Source of the DNA: Synergistaceae bacterium
GTDB taxonomy: Bacteria > Synergistota > Synergistia > Synergistales > Thermovirgaceae
Direction of reading: 5' to 3'
Length of the DNA: 8,817 nucleotides
Assembly: GCA_003446665.1 (NCBI GenBank)
Contig: DMCT01000137.1
Coordinates: 16,185-25,001, forward strand
The translations under genes and the position numbers were made by a program. This document shows, piece after piece, positions 1-6,629 of the stretch. Every line of letters begins with the position of its first letter. Position 1 is the stretch's first letter. The notes beneath the pieces are model-generated. The model had not been told where the DNA came from. It searched no databases and saw nothing but the letters and a program-made list of their open reading frames with translations.

Positions 1-1241
1 CTTCCGTAAAAGCCGAGGAAGTAGTTTTTGACCTCTTTGGGAACAATCTTCCAACGCTCGCCGGTAAGAACATTGAGTGTCGCCTGGGTCCCGACCAGCT
101 GGCTCGTGGGCGTCACGAGAGGCGGATAGCCCATTTCCTCCCGAACCCTGGGTACTTCCTCAAGGACGTCCTGCAGCTTGTCCAGCGAGTTCTGTTCCTT
201 CAGCTGGCTCACGAGGTTGGAGTACATACCGCCTGGTATCTGGTAGAGGAGGACGTTGATATCGACTCCTTCCAGTCCCATGACCAAATCCCTGTAGTCT
301 TCCTTGACAACCTTGAAATGCCTCGCAACTGGAGCGAGTTTTTCGAGCTCGAGTCCTGTATCATGGGGGCCTCGCTGGAAGGCGGCCACCATGGCTTCCG
401 TTGCCGGCTGGCTGGTCCCCATTGAAAGGGGTGAAATGGCGCAGTCGATAACATCGGCACCCGCGGCAGCGGCGGCGAGGTAGGACATGGCAGCCATGCC
501 GCTCGTATAATGGCAGTGGACCTGGACCGGGAGGTCCGTCTTTTCCTTGATGGCGACCACCAGCGACGCCGCGTCCACCGGGCTCAAAAGGCCGGCCATG
601 TCCTTTATGCAGATTGAGTCGGCTCCCATTTGCTTCATCGTCAAGGAAAGCTCACCGAAAGCCTCCAGCGTATGTACGGGCGATATGGTGTAGGAAATGC
701 ACATCTGCAGGTGGCTGCCTTCCTTTTTGACCTGGTCCGCGGCGATTTCCATGTTCCGCACATCGTTCAAGGCGTCGAAAACACGTATTATGTCCAGGCC
801 GTTGCCTACGGCGCGCTTTACGAACTCACGCACCACGTCATCGGGATAGTGCCTGTAGCCTACCACGTTCTGACCCCGCAGCAGCATCTGGAGTTTAGTC
901 TTTTTGAAACGTTTGCGGAGCTCCCTCAACCTGTCCCAGGGGTCCTCGTCGAGAAAACGCATACAAGAATCGAAGGTGGCGCCGCCCCATACCTCGAGTG
1001 AATGGTAGCCTACTTCGTCCATCATCTCGGCAACTGGCAACATATCCTTTGTCCTGAGCCTTGTGGCCATGATCGACTGGTGGGCGTCCCTGAGAGCCGT
1101 TTCCGTGATGGCTACCGGTCGCGGAGCCTTTTTGTCACAGGATTCCACTTGCTTTTGCGGCTCGGGCTCCGACTCTGGTCTTTGCGTCTCTTTCGGTTCA
1201 GGGCTTTTTACGCCCGTTTCAGGCTTGAAGTCGCTTTTCAT
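1..1241 (-). CDS. Biotin-dependent carboxyltransferase subunit (oxaloacetate decarboxylase alpha / pyruvate carboxylase subunit B type), 3' end cut by the window
   Basis: The gene runs off the left edge; 413 codons are visible. Seen: a TIM-barrel carboxyltransferase domain of the HMGL-like family starting near residue 43. It has RDAHQS at 51-56 (Asp52 a metal ligand), RVFDALND at 153-160, IKDMAG at 212-217 (Lys213 the lysine carbamylated in this family) and VHCHYTSGMA from 241 (His242 and His244 metal ligands). The start of the PYC/OADA conserved domain (TSQLVGTQA and onward) lies near the cut. Known: such subunits move a carboxyl group between a keto acid and biotin. The C-terminal biotinyl domain, if fused, lies outside the window, so sodium-pump decarboxylase alpha chain, PycB and transcarboxylase 5S cannot be separated. 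The start is the ATG at 1241, with GGGGGTG 5 bases upstream. Residues 1-42 are an odd Pro/Glu/Lys-rich extension ahead of the usual family start. An 80-base gap separates the gene from mazG, so it may be transcribed separately. Confidence 0.93.
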   Translation of the reverse strand, partial: MKSDFKPETGVKSPEPKETQRPESEPEPQKQVESCDKKAPRPVAITETALRDAHQSIMATRLRTKDMLPVAEMMDEVGYHSLEVWGGATFDSCMRFLDEDPWDRLRELRKRFKKTKLQMLLRGQNVVGYRHYPDDVVREFVKRAVGNGLDIIRVFDALNDVRNMEIAADQVKKEGSHLQMCISYTISPVHTLEAFGELSLTMKQMGADSICIKDMAGLLSPVDAASLVVAIKEKTDLPVQVHCHYTSGMAAMSYLAAAAAGADVIDCAISPLSMGTSQPATEAMVAAFQRGPHDTGLELEKLAPVARHFKVVKEDYRDLVMGLEGVDINVLLYQIPGGMYSNLVSQLKEQNSLDKLQDVLEEVPRVREEMGYPPLVTPTSQLVGTQATLNVLTGERWKIVPKEVKNYFLGFYG

Positions 1242-1289
1242 CGTTGCACCCCCATGTAAGATATCCCGCTTGGTCGGGTTTTATGTCCG

Positions 1290-1318
1290 ATTCTATACCC
1301 TATGCCCCGAAGTAACCA
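1290..1318 (-). promoter_or_regulatory. Weak candidate promoter in the mazG-carboxyltransferase gap
   Basis: Reading the minus strand, TAGAAT (1295-1290, five of six matches to TATAAT) lies 17 bases after TGGTTA (1318-1313, three of six matches to TTGACA). This 80-base gap is the longest in the window, and I see no strong terminator hairpin in it. The match is poor at -35, so this is only a suggestion that the carboxyltransferase gene has its own start of transcription. Confidence 0.2.
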
Positions 1319-1321
1319 CCC

Positions 1322-2116
1322 TCAAGAGCGTGTCTTGGCCCGTTGCCACAGGTTTTCGAGTTCTTCAAGACTGTATTCGGACCAGTCTCTGGAACCCGTT
1401 TCAACGGTTTTTTCTATAAATTCGAAGCGTCTTGTGAACTTTTTGTTCGTTTCCTGGAGACTGAATTCGGCATCGACACCCAGGTGCCTGGCCAAATTTA
1501 CCGTTGCGAAAAGCAGGTCGCCCACTTCTTCGAGTATCTCGTCAGGGTTACCCGTCTTACGGGCTTCGGCCAGTTCTTTCAGTTCTTCGTCTATCTTCTC
1601 CAAAAGGGGCGATATGTCTCCGGCGGGCCAGTCGAAACCCACTTTTGCGGCCCTTTCCTGTATCTGGAAGGCCCTCACCAGGGCGGGCAGGCTTTTGGGT
1701 ACACCCGACAGGATGGACTGGTCCAGCTTTTTGTCCCGGCGCTCCTCTTTTTTTATCTGTTCCCAGTTTTTTCTGACGGCCTCGCTGTCTTCGACGGAAA
1801 CATCTCCGAACACGTGAGGATGACGGCGCACCAGCTTTTCCACAAGCGTGTCGATGACTTCTCCCAGATCAAAAAGCCCCTCTTCCTCGGCGATCCTGGA
1901 GATAAAAACCACCTGGAGCAGAAGGTCCCCGCATTCTTCGGCCACGACCCTGGAATCGCCGGAGTCGATGGCTTCTATCAGTTCGTAGGCTTCTTCGACT
2001 ATGAAGGGCCTCAGGCTTTTCATCGTCTGCTCGCGGTCCCAGGGACACCCACCCGGTTCTCTCAGTCTTTTCATTATATCCATAAGCCTCAACAGTTTTT
2101 CACCGGCGTTTCCCAT
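1322..2116 (-). CDS. mazG: Nucleoside triphosphate pyrophosphohydrolase MazG
   Basis: 264 residues, about the same length as E. coli MazG (263). Known role: an all-alpha, Mg-dependent cytosolic enzyme that hydrolyses NTPs and dNTPs to NMP and pyrophosphate, clearing non-canonical nucleotides and affecting ppGpp levels. Seen: GCPWDREQT at 23-31, then two MazG repeats. Repeat one has EEAYE at 41-45 and ECGDLL at 61-66; RHPHVFGD follows at 98-105. Repeat two has EELKE at 177-181 and EVGDLL at 197-202. Both EExxE...ExxD metal-binding sets are complete. Start choice: the reading frame stays open upstream into mfd, but MazG similarity begins here. The ATG at 2116 has GGGGAGG 9 bases upstream; the in-frame ATG at 2125 abuts that site directly and is too close. 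The gene overlaps mfd by 17 bases, so translation is probably coupled. Unlike YabN of Bacillus, there is no tetrapyrrole methylase domain. Confidence 0.95.
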   Translation of the reverse strand: MGNAGEKLLRLMDIMKRLREPGGCPWDREQTMKSLRPFIVEEAYELIEAIDSGDSRVVAEECGDLLLQVVFISRIAEEEGLFDLGEVIDTLVEKLVRRHPHVFGDVSVEDSEAVRKNWEQIKKEERRDKKLDQSILSGVPKSLPALVRAFQIQERAAKVGFDWPAGDISPLLEKIDEELKELAEARKTGNPDEILEEVGDLLFATVNLARHLGVDAEFSLQETNKKFTRRFEFIEKTVETGSRDWSEYSLEELENLWQRAKTRS

Positions 2117-5100
2117 GAGCCACATCCTCCCCGCTGAAATGGACCTTTGTTGCCGCCCCAAGCGCACGCCCCAGCTCGATGATGCCTCCGTAACCACCCG
2201 GGCCCGCGAGCTTGCCCGAAGTGGACAAGTGCCATCTTCCGGCATCCAGGCGGGATGCCAGATCGCTCCCGTTGACAAGAACCTCCGTTTTCTTTTCGGT
2301 GCACACCACGTATTCTATACCATGTTTCCTGCCGGCGACCCTCAAAACCGTCATGGCCAACATACAGGCCACTGAGTCGGGTATCGGGCCGAAACGGTCT
2401 CTCAGTTCCCCGGCGATCGATTCCACTTCCTCCAAAGACCCGGCTCTCAAAAGTTTCCTGAAAAGCGTCACACGCACGTTCGACTGAGGTATGTACGAAG
2501 CCGGGAGGCGTAGCGGAAGCCTGAAATCGACGGAGGTTTCCTCTTTTGAAGCCTCCCCCTTGAGTTTTGCCACCTCTTCCTCGAGCATCCTGTAATAAAG
2601 GGTAAACCCCACCCTTTCGATGCGCCCGTGCTGCCTGGTTCCTATAAGCTGTCCCCCGCCCCTGATCTCCAGGTCGCGCCTGGCGAGCCTGTAGCCGGAA
2701 CCTATCTCCGTCATCTCCGAAATGGCTTCAAGGCGCTCTCTGGCTTCGGGCGTCAGCGCGGACTCAAAGGGATAAAAGAAGAAACAGAAGGCCTGTTCCT
2801 CACGCCTGCCGATCCTGCCCCTGAGCTGATACATCTGCGCCAGTCCGAGGTCCTGCGCTTCGTCCACGATCAGCGTATTGACTCCCGGAAGGTCCAGGCC
2901 GCTTTCTATTATGGTCGTACAGACCAGGATCCGGGTCTGCCCCTTTCTGAACCTTTCCATAGCCTTTTCAAGCTGCCTCTCGTTCATCCTTCCGTGGGCC
3001 ACGTCTATACTGACGTCGGAAAAAAGTTTTTTCAGCCTGTCCACGACGTTTTCAATGGTTCGTATGCGGTTGTGAACGAAAAAGACCTGTCCTCCCCGTT
3101 GAATTTCACGCCTTATGGCCTGCTGGACGAGCCTTTCGTCCAGGGTCCCGACAGAAGTCATCACGGGACGCCTTTTATGGGGCGCGGCAGAGATGATCGA
3201 CACGTCCCTCAGTCCGCCCATGGCCATGTGCAGCGTTCTGGGTATTGGTGTGGCGGTAATGGTAAGAACGTCCACCTCGGGGTGCAGGAACTTGGCGTAT
3301 TCCTTGTGAAAGACGCCGAAGCGGTGCTCCTCGTCTATGATCACCAGGCCTAAATTTTTCATCTGCAGGTCCTTTTGAAGCAGGCGGTGAGTCCCTATCA
3401 AAATGTCCACCTTGCCTTGTGCGACATCTTCTACTATGGCCTTCTGCTTCGCTGCGGAAACGAAGCGCGAAAGCATCTCCACCCTTACGGGAAGTCCTTC
3501 GCACCTTGCGCTGAAGGTGGCCATGTGCTGTCCCGCCAGCAGTGTCGTGGGGACCAGAAACAGCACCTGCCTTTCGTTTTCAACGGCCTTGACAGCGGCT
3601 CTCAGGGCCACTTCCGTCTTTCCAAAACCTACGTCGCCTACGAGAAGCCGATCCATTGGCTGCGGTAGCTCCATATCCCTTTTTACCGCCTCGATGGCCT
3701 TGGCCTGGTCGGTGGTCAGGGAAAAGGGGCAGTTGGCGTCAATGCTTTCCGAGAGCGGCCCGTCGGGACTATGGCGAAAACCCCGCAGGGTTTCTCGTTT
3801 GGCATAAAGGGCCATCAGCGCTTCAGCCGTTTCTTTAGCCTGCTTTCTGGCCCGCCTGACCGACCGCTTCCAGGATTTTCCCCCGAGGCTGTCCAAAGAA
3901 ACCTCCTCGCCTGGAGGAACGTAATGGGGCATTACCTTGTGGATCTGGACAAGGGGCACAAGAAGCCGCCTGGCATCGGCGAATTCAAGAACGAGGCAGT
4001 CCCTGGCCATTCCGTCGGCAACTACCGTATCGATTCCCTTGTTTTTTGCAATTCCGTAATCTTCGTGAACCACATATTCCGTTTTCTGGAAGCTCTCGTC
4101 CCACTCAAGAGGTGGACCACACTCAAGGGGACGGCTTTCCAGGGGCGGAATGACGCCGTAAAGCTCCTTGTCGGAAAGAAACAGCTCTTTTGTCCCGTGG
4201 TCGATAAATCCCGATGTAATTCCGCCGGGCTTCGACTTGACCTCGCCCAGGCTCTCCACCAGGGGCGTTTTGCCGGAGCGGGAACAGATAGTTATGCCAT
4301 AGTCGTGGTTTTTCCAGTATTCGACGAAGTTCGAAAGGGAAAGCCTGTCCGAGCGAAAATCGGGCAGCCCCGCCAAATATGAACGCATCCGGGCATCGCC
4401 CAGAGTTTCAGTGATTTCAAGGGTCTCGAAGACTTCCAGATCCCGAAGGACTTCTTCCCATGGGCGCCCTTCCTTAAGGCCCGCCTTTTCCATCATGTCC
4501 TCGAGAAGCCACCATGCCGAAGAGGCCTGGGCCTCGATTTTCGCCGGATCGAAGCGGATGATCAGGGCACCTTCGGGAATCATCTCTGCGAAAGAGACGT
4601 CGACGGCCCCCTCAAGGGCGTGGAAAAGGGCTTCTTTCATGGTGGCTACGCTTCGCTGGTCCTCGGTCCTGAAAAGCCTGATGCTTTCCACGCGATCATC
4701 GAAAAACTCGATTCTGTAAGGAAGCTTCCACGCCGGGTCGAATACGTCAACGATGCCACCGCGGCTGACATACTGGCCAGGATGCCATACTAGCTCGGCC
4801 CTTTCGTACCCGGCGGAAGCCAGCCACTGCAGAAAGAGATCCCTACCGGGGCTTTCCCCCGCCCCCACGGTGAAATATCCCGTGGAAATCCTGAAAGGAG
4901 CCATCAGGGCAGCCGGCGTGGTAGCCAGGATGTCTCTTTTTTCCTTCCATTCCTCAAGGATTTTCCCTCGCCGCACCCGCAGGGCTTCGTTTTTATACCC
5001 TTCGATCCACATGGGCAGCTCGGGCAGGACGGGGATTTCTCCGCCCCCGACGAGAGTGGCCCAGTCAGATAAAAGGTCCTGCAACACCCTCTTGTCGGGC

Positions 5101-5252
5101 ACGACGAGCATCGCCGGAGCCGCGACGTCCCTGCAAAACCATGCCCAGGAGGCCGTCCCGCCTCCTGCATGGACCCTGGCAAGGCCCAGGGGCGCACCTT
5201 TTGAATATTTCAAGGCTTCCTCTATGGATCGGACCTTCAAAACCTGTTTCAT
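2100..5252 (-). CDS. mfd: Transcription-repair coupling factor Mfd
   Basis: 1050 residues. Known role: an ATP-driven DNA translocase that pushes stalled RNA polymerase off DNA and recruits UvrA for transcription-coupled nucleotide excision repair. Seen, in order: a UvrB-like N-terminal module, with Arg164, Arg180 and Phe184 matching the UvrA-contact residues of E. coli Mfd (Arg165, Arg181, Phe185); an RNA-polymerase-interacting domain starting near VHEDYGIA at 395; Walker A GDVGFGKT at 539-546; DEEH at 640-643; TATPIPRTL at 666-674; TTIIESGLDLP at 779-789; QLRGRIGR at 809-816; RDLEIRGGGQLIG at 859-871; and a C-terminal TRCF domain from about 908. It is about 100 residues shorter than E. coli Mfd (1148), with the loss mostly between Phe184 and the Walker A. 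Gln800 (EAQDLG) sits where most Mfd and RecG proteins carry an acidic residue. The start at 5252 has GGGAG 7 bases upstream; the overlapping ATG at 5256 is out of frame and too near that site. The gene follows pth after 53 bases and overlaps mazG. Confidence 0.97.
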   Translation of the reverse strand: MKQVLKVRSIEEALKYSKGAPLGLARVHAGGGTASWAWFCRDVAAPAMLVVPDKRVLQDLLSDWATLVGGGEIPVLPELPMWIEGYKNEALRVRRGKILEEWKEKRDILATTPAALMAPFRISTGYFTVGAGESPGRDLFLQWLASAGYERAELVWHPGQYVSRGGIVDVFDPAWKLPYRIEFFDDRVESIRLFRTEDQRSVATMKEALFHALEGAVDVSFAEMIPEGALIIRFDPAKIEAQASSAWWLLEDMMEKAGLKEGRPWEEVLRDLEVFETLEITETLGDARMRSYLAGLPDFRSDRLSLSNFVEYWKNHDYGITICSRSGKTPLVESLGEVKSKPGGITSGFIDHGTKELFLSDKELYGVIPPLESRPLECGPPLEWDESFQKTEYVVHEDYGIAKNKGIDTVVADGMARDCLVLEFADARRLLVPLVQIHKVMPHYVPPGEEVSLDSLGGKSWKRSVRRARKQAKETAEALMALYAKRETLRGFRHSPDGPLSESIDANCPFSLTTDQAKAIEAVKRDMELPQPMDRLLVGDVGFGKTEVALRAAVKAVENERQVLFLVPTTLLAGQHMATFSARCEGLPVRVEMLSRFVSAAKQKAIVEDVAQGKVDILIGTHRLLQKDLQMKNLGLVIIDEEHRFGVFHKEYAKFLHPEVDVLTITATPIPRTLHMAMGGLRDVSIISAAPHKRRPVMTSVGTLDERLVQQAIRREIQRGGQVFFVHNRIRTIENVVDRLKKLFSDVSIDVAHGRMNERQLEKAMERFRKGQTRILVCTTIIESGLDLPGVNTLIVDEAQDLGLAQMYQLRGRIGRREEQAFCFFFYPFESALTPEARERLEAISEMTEIGSGYRLARRDLEIRGGGQLIGTRQHGRIERVGFTLYYRMLEEEVAKLKGEASKEETSVDFRLPLRLPASYIPQSNVRVTLFRKLLRAGSLEEVESIAGELRDRFGPIPDSVACMLAMTVLRVAGRKHGIEYVVCTEKKTEVLVNGSDLASRLDAGRWHLSTSGKLAGPGGYGGIIELGRALGAATKVHFSGEDVAHGKRR
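2126..2132 (-). promoter_or_regulatory. Ribosome binding site of mazG, inside mfd
   Basis: GGGGAGG on the minus strand within the last codons of mfd, 9 bases before the ATG at 2116. It decides the start of mazG and places it under translational coupling with mfd. Confidence 0.7.
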
Positions 5253-5257
5253 TCATA

Positions 5258-5264
5258 CACTCCC
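5258..5264 (-). promoter_or_regulatory. Ribosome binding site of mfd
   Basis: GGGAGTG on the minus strand. Its GGGAG core lies 7 bases before the ATG at 5252 but only 3 bases before the out-of-frame ATG at 5256, which supports the Mfd start used here. Confidence 0.6.
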
Positions 5265-5265
5265 G

Positions 5266-5297
5266 AAAAAGACATGGCGAGGGCATAACCCCCGCCA
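5266..5297 (-). terminator. Hairpin with short T run between pth and mfd (terminator or attenuator candidate)
   Basis: In the transcript, GGCGGGGG (5296-5289) pairs with CCCTCGCC (5283-5276): eight pairs including one G-T wobble, around a 5-base loop TTATG. A further T-A pair (5297/5275) can close the base. After a 4-base spacer comes TTTTT (5270-5266). The stem is strong, but the T run is short and displaced, so it may terminate only in part, or act as an RNA-processing or stabilising hairpin. It ends just upstream of the mfd ribosome binding site and could tune mfd expression relative to pth. Confidence 0.4.
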
Positions 5298-5305
5298 GGC
5301 AGTTT

Positions 5306-5902
5306 CTATCTCGAATCTTCGTCTTCTTCCCCTGGGTTCGGGGAATTGGCCTTCTGCATCGCCTTGTCCCATTCATCGGCGACCCACAGCCTTATCGTCT
5401 CTACCGCCCTGTCCAGTATATTAGGAAGAGCTTTCATTTCATGGGGACGAAAAGGCGACGTGACATATTGCGCCATGTCCCTCGGCTGATTTGCTCCGGC
5501 TATACCTATCCTGAGGCGCGGAACGTCCAGGGTGCCCAGTACGGAAAGAACGGATTTCATCCCGTTATGGCCGCCGGCAGATCCGTTTTTCCTGAGACGA
5601 AGTCTGCCAAATGGAAGGGCCATGTCGTCGTAGACCACCAGTATCCTCCGGGGATTTTCAAGAAAATCCCCGGGAAGCTCATACAACGCAAGACCGCTTC
5701 TGTTCATATAGGTCAGAGGCTTAACGGCGATTACCCTTGAACCTTCCAGTTCAAAAGGGCCCCAGCGGCGCAGGCGTCTGGTTTCCGAAGACGGCACGTC
5801 GCCGACTTCTTCGAGAAGCGCATCGACGACAAGCCAACCGATGTTGTGACGGGTCCACGCATATTCAGGCCCTGGGTTCCCAAGCCCCAAAACCAGGCGC
5901 AC
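5306..5902 (-). CDS. pth: Peptidyl-tRNA hydrolase Pth
   Basis: 198 residues, normal for the bacterial Pth family. Known role: a cytosolic esterase that cleaves peptidyl-tRNA released from stalled ribosomes and recycles the tRNA; essential in many bacteria. Seen: LGLGNPGPEY at 5-14, catalytic His19 in RHNIG, Asn67 in TYMN, Asp93 in the YDDMALP stretch and Asn113 in GGHNGMKS, which together make the complete active-site set. The tail (about 188-198, GEEDEDSR) is acidic and probably disordered. The start is a GTG at 5902: it gives the family's normal N terminus (MRLVLGLGNPG), while the nearby ATG at 5912 is in another frame. The ribosome binding site GAGGAA overlaps the last codons and stop of the L25 gene, 6 bases away, so the two genes are likely coupled in translation. 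In Bacillus this gene is spoVC. Confidence 0.97.
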   Translation of the reverse strand: MRLVLGLGNPGPEYAWTRHNIGWLVVDALLEEVGDVPSSETRRLRRWGPFELEGSRVIAVKPLTYMNRSGLALYELPGDFLENPRRILVVYDDMALPFGRLRLRKNGSAGGHNGMKSVLSVLGTLDVPRLRIGIAGANQPRDMAQYVTSPFRPHEMKALPNILDRAVETIRLWVADEWDKAMQKANSPNPGEEDEDSR

Positions 5903-5908
5903 CGGACG

Positions 5909-6580
5909 TCATTCCTCTTTCTCTTCTACCTCTTTCGCCTTGCCCTTGCTGAGGACTTCCACTTCCATCTCCTCTTCCTCGGCCGCCGCTTCCTCGGGCA
6001 TTACGGCAGTTTTCGCATAGGTCACCATCACTACCGCTGATTCCGGATCCTGCTCCAAGACTGCGCTCGCTGGAAGGGACAGGTCCTTGACGTGAATGGC
6101 CTCATCGAGTCCAAGCCCGGATACATCCACGGTGATAGCATCAGGAATCTCCCTGGGAAGAACCAACATTTCCAGTTCGTGTATGACCTGCTCGAAAACG
6201 CCTCCCTGCTTGACTCCCACGCAGCGATCCCTTCCGGTAACCTCAATGGGAACGTTGACGTATACCTTGTGTCCCGAGACCAACTTGAGAAAGTCGATAT
6301 GCAACACCTCGTCCGTAAGCGGATCGCGCTGGATGTCGCGCATCAGGCACATTTCCTCGGTCCCGTCGGGCAATACGGCGTCGATGCGCACCGTCTCCCA
6401 GTGTGCTGAATTGGCATAATGGAGGATATCGCCGGCTTTTATGGTCACGGGAATAGCGCTTTTCATATTGGGTCCGTAGAATACGGCCGGGATGAGCCCC
6501 TGCGAGCGGAGTTTCCTGTTCGTTTCCTTTCCGGTTTTCTCACGTTTTTTCAAATCAAGCTTTACAGAAGATGACGTCAT
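5909..6580 (-). CDS. rplY: 50S ribosomal protein L25, long CTC/TL5 form
   Basis: 223 residues. Known role: binds 5S rRNA in the central protuberance of the large subunit; the two-domain form is the TL5 / general stress protein CTC family. Seen: the N-terminal L25 domain (about 6-95) with RKLRSQGLIPAVFYG at 22-36 and DIQRDPLTDEVLHIDF at 82-97; a C-terminal beta domain (about 100-190) with VPIEVTGR near 110-117; then a strongly acidic tail at 196-223, mostly Glu with a few Lys. The tail makes a CTC/TTC-rich tract on the plus strand near 5912-6000. The ATG at 6580 has a near-ideal GGAGG 7 bases upstream. The gene lies 49 bases after prs and 6 bases before pth, the same neighbours as ctc in Bacillus, where it is stress-induced; I see no stress promoter here. 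Confidence 0.96.
   Translation of the reverse strand: MTSSSVKLDLKKREKTGKETNRKLRSQGLIPAVFYGPNMKSAIPVTIKAGDILHYANSAHWETVRIDAVLPDGTEEMCLMRDIQRDPLTDEVLHIDFLKLVSGHKVYVNVPIEVTGRDRCVGVKQGGVFEQVIHELEMLVLPREIPDAITVDVSGLGLDEAIHVKDLSLPASAVLEQDPESAVVMVTYAKTAVMPEEAAAEEEEMEVEVLSKGKAKEVEEKEE
5912..5917 (-). promoter_or_regulatory. Ribosome binding site of pth, overlapping the end of the L25 gene
   Basis: GAGGAA on the minus strand, formed by the last glutamate codons and running up to the TGA of the L25 gene. It lies about 10 bases before the GTG start at 5902 and supports that non-ATG start. Confidence 0.5.
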
Positions 6581-6629
6581 TACTCTTCCTCCTTCGGTAT
6601 TCTTGTGCTTTGTCCGGGTTTCCTCCGCC

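Noticed and set aside
1242..1321. Possible terminator after mazG
   Set aside because: Only 4- to 5-pair stems with long loops can be drawn (for example CCCG with CGGG), and no T run follows.
1343..2137. 264-codon open frame on the plus strand opposite mazG
   Set aside because: It is antisense to a complete MazG with both metal-binding repeats, and its protein is Phe-rich in the way expected from reading Glu/Lys codons backwards.
2117..2278. Longer mazG start upstream, inside mfd
   Set aside because: The frame is open, but the extra 54 residues overlap coding sequence of the Mfd C terminus and lack MazG similarity; the ribosome binding site fits the ATG at 2116.
5904..5912. ATG just upstream of the pth GTG as a possible start
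   Set aside because: It is out of frame with Pth and overlaps the L25 stop codon; the GTG gives the exact family N terminus.
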